64,000 nucleotides of DNA from Marinicella gelatinilytica (GTDB lineage: Bacteria > Pseudomonadota > Gammaproteobacteria > Xanthomonadales > Marinicellaceae). Below are positions 1 to 8,112 of the stretch, piece by piece. Both the position numbers and the translations under genes were made by a program. Position 1 is the stretch's first letter. Every line of letters begins with the position of its first letter. The notes under the pieces were generated by a model. That model ran no database searches and was not told where the DNA came from. It was given only the letters and a program-made list of their open reading frames with translations. The DNA is taken from assembly GCF_026410405.1 (NCBI RefSeq), contig NZ_JAPMLN010000003.1, positions 1 to 64,000 on the forward strand, written 5' to 3'.

Positions 1-46
1 TGTAAATCTGATATCGTTCTGTTTCGGTTAACTGTTTATAGCTCAT
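1..46 (-). CDS. IS30-family transposase, N-terminal fragment cut by window edge
   Basis: Reading the minus strand from an ATG at 46 gives MSYKQLTETERYQIY, which matches the usual opening of IS30-family transposases (helix-turn-helix region). Only 15 residues lie in the window, so intactness, catalytic DDE residues and the far inverted repeat cannot be judged. A purine-rich AAGGAAA lies just upstream of the ATG as a plausible ribosome binding site. The neighbouring toxin gene appears to run into the end of this element. Confidence 0.72.
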   Translation of the reverse strand, partial: MSYKQLTETERYQIY

Positions 47-73
47 ATTGCATTTTCCTTTTGGTGAGAAAAA

Positions 74-448
74 TCAGTAACTATACCAGTTAACCGACCT
101 CCTCAGGAAATTGCACTTATTATCCGAATTGAGGATATATCTTTCTTTACAAAGGGCTATTATATTCTTTGGAGTCGACTGGGTTTTCTTTGCAAATACC
201 TCAGCGATCACAATGGCGTCATCGTCAATCCGGTACATAATTCGCCAAGTCACATCCTCATCATTGATACGAAGCTCATGACAACGCTGACCAATCGTCT
301 TCATTGGACGTGAGTGTGGCAGGCTTATTTTCTCACCTGTCTGAAGTCTGCAAAGCAAAAAACCCGCCTCCAATCTGGCTTCAGATGAAAACGGCGGTGT
401 TTTCACTTCGCCATGCAACCAAACCAGTGACTTATCTTTTGGACTCAT
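74..448 (-). CDS. RelE/HigB-like toxin (phage Gp49-like), C-terminus altered by IS end
   Basis: The 124-residue protein matches the phage-derived Gp49/HigB-like toxin family, a RelE-superfamily ribosome-dependent mRNase by family knowledge. Seen features are WLHGEVKTPPFS near the N-terminus, LPHSRPM and GQRCHELRI in the middle, and TWRIMYRIDDDAIVIAEVFAKKT ahead of the C-terminus. Family members usually end shortly after the CKER-like segment. Here the last ~20 residues (from about ILNSDNK on) are unrelated and are encoded by DNA that looks like the end of the adjacent IS30 element. In this family the antitoxin gene normally follows the toxin; none is visible between the toxin and the transposase, so it is displaced, lost or beyond the edge. 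Catalytic competence is uncertain. Confidence 0.72.
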   Translation of the reverse strand: MSPKDKSLVWLHGEVKTPPFSSEARLEAGFLLCRLQTGEKISLPHSRPMKTIGQRCHELRINDEDVTWRIMYRIDDDAIVIAEVFAKKTQSTPKNIIALCKERYILNSDNKCNFLRRSVNWYSY

Positions 449-455
449 AACGGCT

Positions 456-484
456 ATTGTATGTCAGATATGACATATTATCAA
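456..484 (-). promoter_or_regulatory. Toxin promoter with embedded operator palindrome
   Basis: On the minus strand a near-consensus sigma70 promoter reads TTGATA, 17 bp spacer, TACAAT. The spacer and -10 edge contain the inverted repeat TATGTCA-GATA-TGACATA (460-477), a natural place for an autorepressing antitoxin to bind. The -10 box ends only 7 bp before the ATG at 448, so the transcript would start at or beside the start codon, implying a leaderless or nearly leaderless mRNA. Confidence 0.6.
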
Positions 485-648
485 GTGATTCTGCTTAACA
501 GTCCTTGTTAAGATACCCACTAAATCCATTCAATTTGTCCCGTCGCGCAAGCGGTTCGTAACAACCTAAACCAGCAGACGTGGTCTATGCTAAAATTAAA
601 TTATTAACTCAGGCCAAGCTGTTTAACGTTTCCATTAGGTAGAAATAT

Positions 649-1026
649 ATGATTAATTGGCTAAAATCAGTTTTTTGCAATGTTGAAAACGCTAATGATT
701 CAATAACAAAAATAAAGAAAACGACGAAAAAGATTGAGAAAGCCATTCATTCAGAAGTCGCAAAAGTAGCAAATGAGAAGTATTGGGTTTTTCATTATAG
801 TGCAAACGACATTCATCCAAGGCACCTTGTATATTGGATCTGTGTAAATACAGACAAAGAAAAAGAAAGGTTATCTAAAAACCAAGAACTCTATAAAAAA
901 CTAAGAAATCTTCTCGTAGTTCACAAATATCCAATTTCGGGACGAGATGGTGTCTATATTGGATTTGAACCTCAGGAAACCGTTGATAGAGAAGCTGATG
1001 GAAATTGGTGGCAACACTGGAAGTAA
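649..1026 (+). CDS. Hypothetical protein, orphan accessory ORF
   Basis: A 125-residue protein that I do not recognise. The N-terminus (about 1-45) is lysine-rich and probably helical; the C-terminal half (about 45-125) is aromatic-rich with several tryptophans (KYWVFHY, VYWICV, NWWQHWK) and may be a small alpha/beta domain. There is no signal peptide. The start at 649 is preceded by a weak AGGT ribosome binding site. Base composition is more AT-rich than the core genes nearby, and it sits between an IS30/toxin remnant and a REP-like hairpin, consistent with recently acquired DNA. No function is assigned. Confidence 0.5.
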   Translation: MINWLKSVFCNVENANDSITKIKKTTKKIEKAIHSEVAKVANEKYWVFHYSANDIHPRHLVYWICVNTDKEKERLSKNQELYKKLRNLLVVHKYPISGRDGVYIGFEPQETVDREADGNWWQHWK

Positions 1027-1087
1027 AAAATTAGCAATTTTAGACAAGGTTGATCTCCTACCGTCACATACAATGCCCTTAATTTTT

Positions 1088-1108
1088 GATGGGCAGAGCC
1101 CATCCTAC
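1088..1108 (-). repeat. REP-like hairpin with GTAG tetranucleotide
   Basis: On the minus strand GTAG is followed by GATGGGC-TCT-GCCCATC, a perfect 7-bp stem with a 3-nt loop. A GTAG/GTGG tetranucleotide 5' of a GC-rich hairpin is the classic layout of REP elements mobilised by RAYT transposases. It lies between the orphan ORF and metF. Confidence 0.5.
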
Positions 1109-1115
1109 TAAAATC

Positions 1116-1955
1116 TCACTTATTCAAAGCACGCACCACATCCAAAGTCGCTTTAGCTCGATTCAGGGTGTAAAAATGAATGCCGGGGACGCCTTGGTCG
1201 AGGAGTTGTTGGCAGAGTCTAATGGTATATTCGGTGCCAAAGTCCTGGATGGCTTTGCGGTCGTCGCCGTAGCTTTCTAATTTATAGTGCAGCCATCTGG
1301 GCATGTCGGTGCCGCAGAAGCCACAGAAGCGTTTGATGTTACTGTAATTGGTGATGGGCATAATGCCCGGGGTGATGGGCACATCGATGCCGTTTTTCTG
1401 GCATAAATCCACGTATTGGAAATAGGCTTCGGGGTTGAAGAAAAACTGGGTGATGGCGCGGTCAACGCCGGCATCGACTTTTTGTTTAAAGTATTTGATT
1501 TCTGTGTCCAAAGACACTGACTCCGGGTGCACTTCAGGGTAGCAGCCGACTGTGATTGAAAAGGTGTCGGGGAATTCCTGGTGAATAAATTCAATCAGTT
1601 CGTTGGCATAACGGAAATAGCCCACCGATCCCATGCCTGAGGGCACATCGCCACGCAGTGCCAGGATATCGGTGATACCGTGTTCAAGGTATTTGTTGAG
1701 TAGGTTTCTGATGTCCTCAGGGGTGCCGCCCATGCAGGATAAATGCGGAATCACTTTCGGGGTGTCGTGCTGTTTTAGGCCAATCACGGTTTCGGTGGTG
1801 GCGGTTAAGGTGGAGCCACCGGCACCAAAAGTGACCGAGAAAAAATCCGGGTGGGTTTTGCGTAATTGTTTCTGGGTGTTTTCCAGGATAACTTTTTGCT
1901 CGGAACTTTTCGGCGGGAAAAATTCATAGCTCAGACCGAAATCAGGTTTATTCAT
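1116..1955 (-). CDS. metF: 5,10-methylenetetrahydrofolate reductase
   Basis: MetF reduces methylene-THF to methyl-THF, the methyl donor for methionine synthesis, using FAD. The 279 residues match the bacterial family length. Seen are the N-terminal YEFFPPK segment carrying the catalytic Glu (residue 11), TFGAGGST near residue 45, the LALRGD segment and RAITQFFF in the second half, all in TIM-barrel order. It is the last gene of a minus-strand run metK-ahcY-metF, so the operon couples S-adenosylmethionine synthesis, S-adenosylhomocysteine clearance and methyl-group supply. A rho-independent terminator lies between ahcY and metF, so metF may be partly uncoupled or read through. Confidence 0.95.
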   Translation of the reverse strand: MNKPDFGLSYEFFPPKSSEQKVILENTQKQLRKTHPDFFSVTFGAGGSTLTATTETVIGLKQHDTPKVIPHLSCMGGTPEDIRNLLNKYLEHGITDILALRGDVPSGMGSVGYFRYANELIEFIHQEFPDTFSITVGCYPEVHPESVSLDTEIKYFKQKVDAGVDRAITQFFFNPEAYFQYVDLCQKNGIDVPITPGIMPITNYSNIKRFCGFCGTDMPRWLHYKLESYGDDRKAIQDFGTEYTIRLCQQLLDQGVPGIHFYTLNRAKATLDVVRALNK

Positions 1956-1978
1956 GATTTATGCTCCAATAATACGGC

Positions 1979-2006
1979 AAAAAAAAGCCGAACAAAATGT
2001 CCGGCT
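1979..2006 (-). terminator. Rho-independent terminator after ahcY
   Basis: On the minus strand AGCCGGACA-TTT-TGTTCGGCT forms a hairpin with a single mismatch and is followed by a run of eight T. It lies between the ahcY stop and the metF start, so it is either the ahcY terminator or an attenuator limiting metF expression. Confidence 0.75.
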
Positions 2007-2040
2007 CTTTTATTATCAGCTTGTAAAAAACAGGCCTGCA

Positions 2041-3462
2041 TCAGTAGCGGTAGTGCTCAGGCTTGTATGGGCCTTCGACATCGACACCAATGTATTTGGC
2101 TTGTTTTTCAGTCAGTGTGGTGAGTTTGGCGCCAACACGCTCTAGGTGTAATTTGGCCACTTTTTCATCCAGGTGCTTCGGTAGGACGTACACTTGGTTG
2201 TCATACTTATCACCGTGACAATACAGTTCAATTTGCGCCAGCACTTGGTTAGTGAATGAATTGGACATCACGAAACTTGGGTGACCGGTACCACAGCCTA
2301 AGTTCACCAAGCGGCCTTTGGCCAATAAGATGATGCGCTTGCCGTCTTCGAAAATAACATGATCGACCTGGTCTTTGATGGACTCCCATTCGCAGTTTTT
2401 CTCTAAACCGGCGACATCAATTTCATTGTCAAAGTGACCAATATTACAAACGATGGCCTGATCTTTCATGGCTTTCATGTGATCGAAATTAATAATCTGG
2501 TAGTTACCGGTGGCGGTGACAAAAATGTCGGCTTTATCCACCACATCATTTAAGTCCACCACTTTAAATCCTTCCATGGCGGCTTGCAGGGCACAAATCG
2601 GATCGATTTCAGTGACCCAAACTATGGCACCCAAAGCACGCAGTGATTGCGCTGAGCCTTTACCGACATCACCAAAGCCACAAACCACGGCAGTTTTTCC
2701 GGCAATCATGACATCGGTGGCGCGTTTAATGGAATCCACCAAAGATTCACGACAACCATAGAGGTTATCGAATTTAGATTTGGTCACAGAATCGTTGACA
2801 TTAATGGCCGGGAAGGGCAGTTCTTTGCCTTTGGCCATTTCGTATAAGCGTTTCACTCCGGTGGTGGTTTCTTCGGTGACACCTTGGATTGAGTCCAGGG
2901 TTTTTTGGTACCAGCCCGGCTTGGTTTGTAAGCGCTTTTTAATGGCGGCAAACATAAAGGTTTCTTCTTCTGATTCGGGGTTATCCAAAATAGAAGCATC
3001 TTTCTCGGCGCGGGCGCCTAAGATTAACAATAAAGTGGCATCACCACCGTCATCGAGAATCATATTCGGAGAACCACCGTCTGACCATTCCATGATTTTA
3101 TGGGTGTATTCCCAGTATTGTTCCAAAGTTTCACCTTTAATGGCATAAACAGGAATGTCCTGATCCACCATGGCGGCTGCAGCGTGATCCTGGGTTGAGT
3201 AAATATTACAAGAGGCCCAGCGGACATCGGCACCTAAAGCGCGCAGGGTTTCAATCAATACCGCGGTTTGGATGGTCATGTGCAATGAACCGGCAATGCG
3301 GGCGCCTTTGAGAGGTTGCTCGCCTTTGAATTCTTCACGAATCGAGACCAAACCCGGCATTTCGGTTTCGGCAATACGGATTTCTTTGTGGCCCCAATCG
3401 GCTAAGCCTAAATCGGCAATGGCATAATCAGGTTGTAAGTTTTTTACGTTATCTGTAGTCAT
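2041..3462 (-). CDS. ahcY: Adenosylhomocysteinase (SAH hydrolase)
   Basis: Hydrolyses S-adenosylhomocysteine to homocysteine and adenosine, using bound NAD+. The 473-residue length fits the longer proteobacterial form, which carries an insertion relative to ~430-residue members. Seen are [14 protein letters not shown] near residue 60, the NAD-binding [20 protein letters not shown] (Rossmann GxGxxG) near residue 260, and the conserved C-terminal KPEHYRY. It starts 30 bp downstream of metK and is almost certainly cotranscribed with it from the palindrome-covered metK promoter. No SAH riboswitch-like structure was seen directly in front of ahcY. Confidence 0.97.
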   Translation of the reverse strand: MTTDNVKNLQPDYAIADLGLADWGHKEIRIAETEMPGLVSIREEFKGEQPLKGARIAGSLHMTIQTAVLIETLRALGADVRWASCNIYSTQDHAAAAMVDQDIPVYAIKGETLEQYWEYTHKIMEWSDGGSPNMILDDGGDATLLLILGARAEKDASILDNPESEEETFMFAAIKKRLQTKPGWYQKTLDSIQGVTEETTTGVKRLYEMAKGKELPFPAINVNDSVTKSKFDNLYGCRESLVDSIKRATDVMIAGKTAVVCGFGDVGKGSAQSLRALGAIVWVTEIDPICALQAAMEGFKVVDLNDVVDKADIFVTATGNYQIINFDHMKAMKDQAIVCNIGHFDNEIDVAGLEKNCEWESIKDQVDHVIFEDGKRIILLAKGRLVNLGCGTGHPSFVMSNSFTNQVLAQIELYCHGDKYDNQVYVLPKHLDEKVAKLHLERVGAKLTTLTEKQAKYIGVDVEGPYKPEHYRY

Positions 3463-3491
3463 AATAATTTTTTGGTTGTGGTTATAAAAGT

Positions 3492-4649
3492 TTAAAGACC
3501 GGCGGCTGATTTTAACAGTTCGGCCTTGTCAGTGCGTTCCCAGGTTAAATCAATGTCCTCGCGACCCATGTGACCATAGATAGCGGTTTGCTGATAGATG
3601 GGCTTTAACAGGTCCAGTGAGGTGATGATGCCATAAGGACGCAGGTCAAAATGGTCTTTAATGAGTTGTTCAATAGTACTTTCGGGCACTTTACCGGTGC
3701 CGAATGTCGTGACGCTAATTGAAGTGGGTTCAGCCACACCGATGGCGTAGGACACTTGGATTTCACAACGATCAGCGAGTCCTGCAGCGACAATGTTTTT
3801 CGCCACATAACGACACGCATAGGCTGCAGAGCGATCCACTTTAGAGGGATCTTTACCGGAAAAGGCACCACCGCCATGACGGGCCATGCCACCATACGTA
3901 TCGACAATAATCTTACGGCCGGTTAAGCCGCAATCACCCACCGGTCCGCCAATGACGAATTTTCCGGTTGGGTTAATATGGTATTTGGTGTCTTTGGTGA
4001 GCCATTCCGCCGGCAGGACCGGTTTGATGATGGTTTCCATGACTGCTTCACGCAGATCCGGTAAACGCACATCCTCATCATGTTGGGTGGACAACACTAC
4101 GGCATCAATGGCCACCGGCTTGTCATTTTCATAACGGAAAGTGACCTGGGATTTGGCATCGGGGCGCAACCAGGGCACTTGTTTTGAGCGGCGCACATCG
4201 GATTGTTGTTTTACCAAACGATGGGCAAAGGTAATCGGTGCCGGCATCAGCACATCGGTTTCATTGGAGGCATAGCCAAACATCAGGCCCTGATCGCCGG
4301 CGCCTTGTTCTTCCGGAGATTTACGATCAACGCCGATATTAATGTCATAAGACTGTTTACCGATGAGTGACATCACGGCACAGGTTTTGCCATCAAATCC
4401 AACATCGGAGGAATCATAGCCGATACCGGTTATAACCTCACGAACCAGTTCATCCAGATCAATCCAGGTGTTGGTGGTGATTTCACCGGCAACAATGGCG
4501 GTGCCGGTTTTGACCATGGTTTCACAGGCCACACGGGCTTTGGGGTCGTCTTTAATGATGGCGTCGAGGACGGCATCGGAAATTTGATCGGCCACTTTAT
4601 CCGGATGGCCTTCGGACACGGATTCCGAGGTAAACAGGTAGTTGCTCAT
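3492..4649 (-). CDS. metK: S-adenosylmethionine synthetase
   Basis: Makes SAM from methionine and ATP. I start it at 4649 ([18 protein letters not shown], 385 residues), which matches the family N-terminus; the longer frame from 4724 adds 25 residues that look like untranslated leader. Seen are [28 protein letters not shown] (methionine/ATP loop) and the glycine-rich [19 protein letters not shown] signature. First gene of metK-ahcY-metF. The AAGAG ribosome binding site lies inside one arm of a 13-bp inverted repeat (4652-4687), so either repressor binding or RNA folding could set its expression. Confidence 0.97.
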   Translation of the reverse strand: MSNYLFTSESVSEGHPDKVADQISDAVLDAIIKDDPKARVACETMVKTGTAIVAGEITTNTWIDLDELVREVITGIGYDSSDVGFDGKTCAVMSLIGKQSYDINIGVDRKSPEEQGAGDQGLMFGYASNETDVLMPAPITFAHRLVKQQSDVRRSKQVPWLRPDAKSQVTFRYENDKPVAIDAVVLSTQHDEDVRLPDLREAVMETIIKPVLPAEWLTKDTKYHINPTGKFVIGGPVGDCGLTGRKIIVDTYGGMARHGGGAFSGKDPSKVDRSAAYACRYVAKNIVAAGLADRCEIQVSYAIGVAEPTSISVTTFGTGKVPESTIEQLIKDHFDLRPYGIITSLDLLKPIYQQTAIYGHMGREDIDLTWERTDKAELLKSAAGL

Positions 4650-4651
4650 GG

Positions 4652-4711
4652 CAATATATCTCTTAATGCGAATAAAGAGATATATTGTATTTTTTTTCCG
4701 GCTAATGTCCA
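4652..4711 (-). promoter_or_regulatory. metK promoter overlapped by a 13-bp inverted repeat
   Basis: A perfect inverted repeat, CAATATATCTCTT / AAGAGATATATTG with a 10-bp centre, spans 4652-4687 and ends 2 bp before the metK ATG. On the minus strand TGGACA (4706-4711), a 16-bp spacer and TACAAT (4684-4689) form a plausible sigma70 promoter whose -10 box and start site overlap the upstream arm. A repressor bound there would block transcription; a transcript from further upstream would instead fold and hide the ribosome binding site. The site does not resemble the E. coli MetJ box (AGACGTCT repeats). Confidence 0.6.
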
Positions 4712-4841
4712 CCTTTAATGTCAACTTTTGGTTATTTTTCGTGATTATTCATAGGCTCAAAGGCACAAAACGGAATTAAACTTGCAAAAAATACACCAGC
4801 ATATATATTAGTTAGTTCCAGAAGTTGAATTGAATTTAGAG

Positions 4842-5732
4842 ATGGTTAAAAACCTGAAAGGTCTGTTGTCAGCGATTATTTTGATTGTAAATACCATTGT
4901 GATGGTGACTATTTTGCTGGTGTTTGCGGTGATTAAGTTAGTGATACCGATTGAATCCTTTCGGGTATTTATTTCAAAAATTTTAGTGGTTCTTGCCGAA
5001 TTTTGGATTGCCGTGAATGCCAATGCTTTTCGTTGGGTGCATGGTGATAAAATCAAAGTCGAACCCTTGCCGGAATTGAGTCGCGATGAATGGTATCTGG
5101 TGGTGGCCAATCACCAAAGTGTCACCGACATTCCAATTTTACAGGCGGTATTTAATAAGCGTATTCCGTTTTTAAAGTTCTTTTTAAAACAAGAGCTCAT
5201 TTGGGTACCGTTGTTAGGCTTGGCATGGTGGGCATTGGATTTCCCATTTATGAAACGTTACAGCCGAGAAACCTTAGAAAAAAAACCACATCTCAAAGGT
5301 AAAGACATTGAAGCCACCCGTAAATCATGTGAGCAGTTTAAATATTTTCCCACTTCAATTATCAATTTTGTTGAAGGTACACGGTTTACTCCTAAAAAAC
5401 AGCAGCGGCAAGATTCTCCCTATCAACATTTGTTAAAGCCCAAAGCCGGTGGTGTGGGTTTTGTATTCGGTGCCATGGGTGAACAAGTGAAGACTTTGTT
5501 ATTGGTGACTGTGGCTTATCAACCAAAACCGCCATCCATGTGGCAATATTTGAGTGGTGATTTTAAAAAAGCCCATGTTGTCGTCGAAAAAATTGCGATT
5601 CCTGACGCGCTTTTACACAAAAATTACATGACAGATGTTAAATTCAAACAAGAACTGTTTAACTGGCTACAACAATTGTGGTATAAACAGGACAGTAAGC
5701 TGACTGAGTACTATGGAAAATCAGACATTTAA
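4842..5732 (+). CDS. YihG-like 1-acyl-glycerol-3-phosphate-type acyltransferase
   Basis: A PlsC-superfamily membrane acyltransferase closest in length and layout to E. coli YihG. Seen are an N-terminal hydrophobic segment (about 4-35), the catalytic HX4D motif NHQSVTDIP near residue 95, the substrate-binding VEGTRFTP, and the PKAGGVGFV block. It probably acylates a lysophospholipid at the cytoplasmic face. I chose ATG 4842; a TTG 12 bp upstream is also in frame, and neither has a strong Shine-Dalgarno. Its 3' end overlaps the next gene by 20 bp, so the two are translationally coupled. Confidence 0.85.
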   Translation: MVKNLKGLLSAIILIVNTIVMVTILLVFAVIKLVIPIESFRVFISKILVVLAEFWIAVNANAFRWVHGDKIKVEPLPELSRDEWYLVVANHQSVTDIPILQAVFNKRIPFLKFFLKQELIWVPLLGLAWWALDFPFMKRYSRETLEKKPHLKGKDIEATRKSCEQFKYFPTSIINFVEGTRFTPKKQQRQDSPYQHLLKPKAGGVGFVFGAMGEQVKTLLLVTVAYQPKPPSMWQYLSGDFKKAHVVVEKIAIPDALLHKNYMTDVKFKQELFNWLQQLWYKQDSKLTEYYGKSDI

Positions 5733-6378
5733 AGTTGTTTTCAAAGGTAAGACCGTTCGTGATATCGACGCTGAAAAGGCGTGTGCGAATTTTGCTAAAT
5801 TATTTAAGTTATCGCCTGAAAAAGCCAAATTGTTTTTTGACGGTAAAGCCAGGATTCTTAAAAAAGCGTTACCCATGGACAAGGCCAATCATTTTCGCAG
5901 TGTTTTGAAAAAAGCCGGCATCAAAGTATCCTTGGAAAAAAATGAAGTCACGGAGGATGCTAAATCCAACAAAGAATGGCAAGTCAGTGAACCCGGTGTG
6001 GTTATTTTACGGCCGATTGCTCCCCCACAGACCCACATTGAAACATCTCACATTAAATTATCAGTGGATTTGGGTCGGTTAACAGAAAAAGTTGAAATCG
6101 ATCCGCCTGAAGTGGACATTGATCACATTCGAATTGATGAAAATGTGGATGATCCCATTGTTGAACCCAGAGAAGTTGAAGTACCGGATATCAATATTGA
6201 TGATTTAACAACCGCCGAAGTGGGTGCCATAATGGTCGATGCCAAAAAGATAGAGCCACCTGATATTCCGGTTGATGACATAGCGTTTGATGATTCTGAT
6301 GAACCTATTGTGAAAAAGGTCAAACAATTGGAACCCGAAGTCGATATTTCAGGTATTTCATTACAGGTTGATGAGTAA
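5713..6378 (+). CDS. Acidic low-complexity protein with small N-terminal domain, unknown function
   Basis: A 221-residue protein. Residues 1-75 (FKVVFKGKTVRDIDAEKAC, then FAKLFKLSPEKAKLFFDGK and a KKAGIKVSLE end) resemble a small domain found at the N-terminus of various gammaproteobacterial membrane proteins; I cannot name the family with certainty. Residues 95-221 are low complexity, with repeated short units of Asp/Glu/Ile/Val/Pro such as EIDPPEVDIDHI, EVEVPDINIDDL and IEPPDIPVDDI. There is no signal peptide or membrane segment. The reading frame starts inside the acyltransferase 3' end, suggesting a partner role. Function unknown. Confidence 0.6.
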   Translation: MENQTFKVVFKGKTVRDIDAEKACANFAKLFKLSPEKAKLFFDGKARILKKALPMDKANHFRSVLKKAGIKVSLEKNEVTEDAKSNKEWQVSEPGVVILRPIAPPQTHIETSHIKLSVDLGRLTEKVEIDPPEVDIDHIRIDENVDDPIVEPREVEVPDINIDDLTTAEVGAIMVDAKKIEPPDIPVDDIAFDDSDEPIVKKVKQLEPEVDISGISLQVDE

Positions 6379-6384
6379 TTTTTG

Positions 6385-7110
6385 TTAGATTTTAAAAGCT
6401 TTTAAAAATTCATAATCACTCCGACAAGCTTGGGCGACTTCATTTTCCCGTTTTGTTAATGGTTTATGTTTTTTCTGAAAGGGTTTAAAACCCGTGGATT
6501 CAATCACGCGGTTATACCAATGGCTGGCCCAGACGCCGTCTGATTCACGATAACCGGTTGGCCAACTCAACATCGCCTCATCAAATTTCACGTCTAAGGC
6601 ATGACACAGTTTTTGTAAGGTCTCTTGCGGCTGATTGAGTACATCCACCGATTCAACCACCGGTGGGTTTTCACCGATGTGTTTTTTGACCAAATTAAAA
6701 ATCTGCACCTGACGTTTATAACCCAGAGCCTCGGCCGTAATATTCGGATATTTGCGCACATAAGAACGCACCACGTCTTGAGGATTACGAATTAAAAAAG
6801 CATGGCTAAAAGGTGTAATCAAATGGTTTTCCACAAACGCGATATCCGGCATATGGTGGGCCATGTGCTTTTGATAAAAAATGTCTATATTGGCTGCTTG
6901 CGGTGCTAAAAGTTTTTTTAATACGGCATGGTAGTCGCTGCCTTGATCGGCAATAACCTGGTTCTTTAAGGGATGATTTTCGCCGCTGTGTGCTAAAAAG
7001 GGACCATAGAACGGCTCATCAATGACCACGGTATCGCTGCGATTTTCCCAGGATCGCATCATGGCGGTGGAGATATTGCGTGGCCCTGACCACATGGCGA
7101 TGCGTTTCAT
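6385..7110 (-). CDS. Sulfotransferase-family protein
   Basis: The 241-residue protein has the PAPS-binding layout of the sulfotransferase superfamily: the N-terminal 5'-phosphosulfate loop WSGPRNISTAMMRSW (about 7-21) and the 3'-phosphate segment LIRNPQDVVRSY near residue 130. It overlaps the upstream aminotransferase by 4 bp, so they form a two-gene minus-strand operon. Homologous pairs of this sulfotransferase type with class IV aminotransferases occur in other proteobacteria as I recall. The substrate is unknown. Confidence 0.75.
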   Translation of the reverse strand: MKRIAMWSGPRNISTAMMRSWENRSDTVVIDEPFYGPFLAHSGENHPLKNQVIADQGSDYHAVLKKLLAPQAANIDIFYQKHMAHHMPDIAFVENHLITPFSHAFLIRNPQDVVRSYVRKYPNITAEALGYKRQVQIFNLVKKHIGENPPVVESVDVLNQPQETLQKLCHALDVKFDEAMLSWPTGYRESDGVWASHWYNRVIESTGFKPFQKKHKPLTKRENEVAQACRSDYEFLKAFKI

Positions 7111-8033
7111 GATTGTGATTGTTTTTTGACTTCAGCGGCAATTAAGTCACTGTATGCCTGTTGTAAAGATTTCATGACGCGGTAATTGTCCGACTGTCCA
7201 ATGTCACGACCATCCACCGAAACCACCGGTGTGACACCGGCAAAGGTGCCGGTTATAAACACTTCATCGGCACTGTAGACATCGAACAGAGAAAAGTTCT
7301 TCTGCCGTATCGGGATATTCAAATCTCCGCATAAATCGATGATTTTACCGCGGGTGATACCACCCAAACAAAAATCACCGGTTGAAGTCCAAACTTCGCC
7401 ATTCACCACAATAAAGAAGTGGGTTGAGTTACAGGTGGCCACAAATCCGTGCGGATCCAGCATTAAGGCCTCATCGGCACCGGCTGCGATGGCCTGAATA
7501 CAGGCCTGAATGCAGTTATGCTTCGAATGTGAATTAATTTTATGGTCCTGAATATCCGGGTAACCGCGGCGTACATGGGCCGTGAACAGTTTAACTCCCT
7601 GGTTTTTCTTACGGTTTGAAGGGGTTTTATACTCCGGAATAATCACTACCGTGGTGCCGGGTTTGGTGGCTGCCGGTGATTGGTAGGGTGTGGTTTTTTC
7701 ACCCCGGGTGACCATCATGCGTAAATGCACATGGTCATGCATGCCATTGGCTTTGACGGTTTGATAAAGCATTTGTTTAAAATCTTCGGCGTTGTATTCA
7801 AGGTCCATGGCCAAGGCTTTGGCGCCTTTAAACAAACGCTTTAAATGGTCATCAATAAATACCAGCACGCCGTTGTGTAAGCGCGCACTTTCCCAAATGC
7901 CGTCACCCATTAAAAAACCACTGTCAAACACCGAGATTTTGGCGTCTTTGCGCGGCACCATCTCACCGTTAACGTAAATAAGCACATCCTGGTTACGTGG
8001 GTCGTTCTCTGCTGCGTGGCTGCCTGTGGTCAT
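7107..8033 (-). CDS. Class IV PLP-dependent aminotransferase (IlvE/D-amino-acid aminotransferase-like)
   Basis: A 308-residue fold-type IV PLP enzyme. Seen are VNGEMVPRKDAKISVFDSGFLMGDGIWES at the N-terminus, typical of BCAT/DAAT proteins, the likely PLP lysine in the DHKINSHSKHN segment near residue 163, and the C-terminal EVFITGTFAGVTPV block. The usual V-x-E-x4-N-x-F motif reads FVATCNSTHFFIV, so the canonical Glu and Asn are replaced, which argues against simple branched-chain transamination. Start chosen at 8033. It overlaps the sulfotransferase gene, suggesting a shared pathway. Substrate unknown. Confidence 0.8.
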   Translation of the reverse strand: MTTGSHAAENDPRNQDVLIYVNGEMVPRKDAKISVFDSGFLMGDGIWESARLHNGVLVFIDDHLKRLFKGAKALAMDLEYNAEDFKQMLYQTVKANGMHDHVHLRMMVTRGEKTTPYQSPAATKPGTTVVIIPEYKTPSNRKKNQGVKLFTAHVRRGYPDIQDHKINSHSKHNCIQACIQAIAAGADEALMLDPHGFVATCNSTHFFIVVNGEVWTSTGDFCLGGITRGKIIDLCGDLNIPIRQKNFSLFDVYSADEVFITGTFAGVTPVVSVDGRDIGQSDNYRVMKSLQQAYSDLIAAEVKKQSQS

Positions 8034-8112
8034 GGTTTATTCAATGATTAAAAGGAATATGGTAGAATTTTTAGGTCAGATTGGCAAATGAATTTCTGGT
8101 CAGGAAGAAAAC

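Noticed and set aside
4650-4724. Upstream extension of metK by 25 residues
   Set aside because: The extension lies over the leader and palindrome and has no family match; MSNYLF at 4649 matches the SAM synthetase N-terminus.
6392-6412. AT-rich palindrome at the sulfotransferase 3' end
   Set aside because: It lies within the terminal codons (KAFKI) and has an A/T-only stem of a kind expected by chance in this region.
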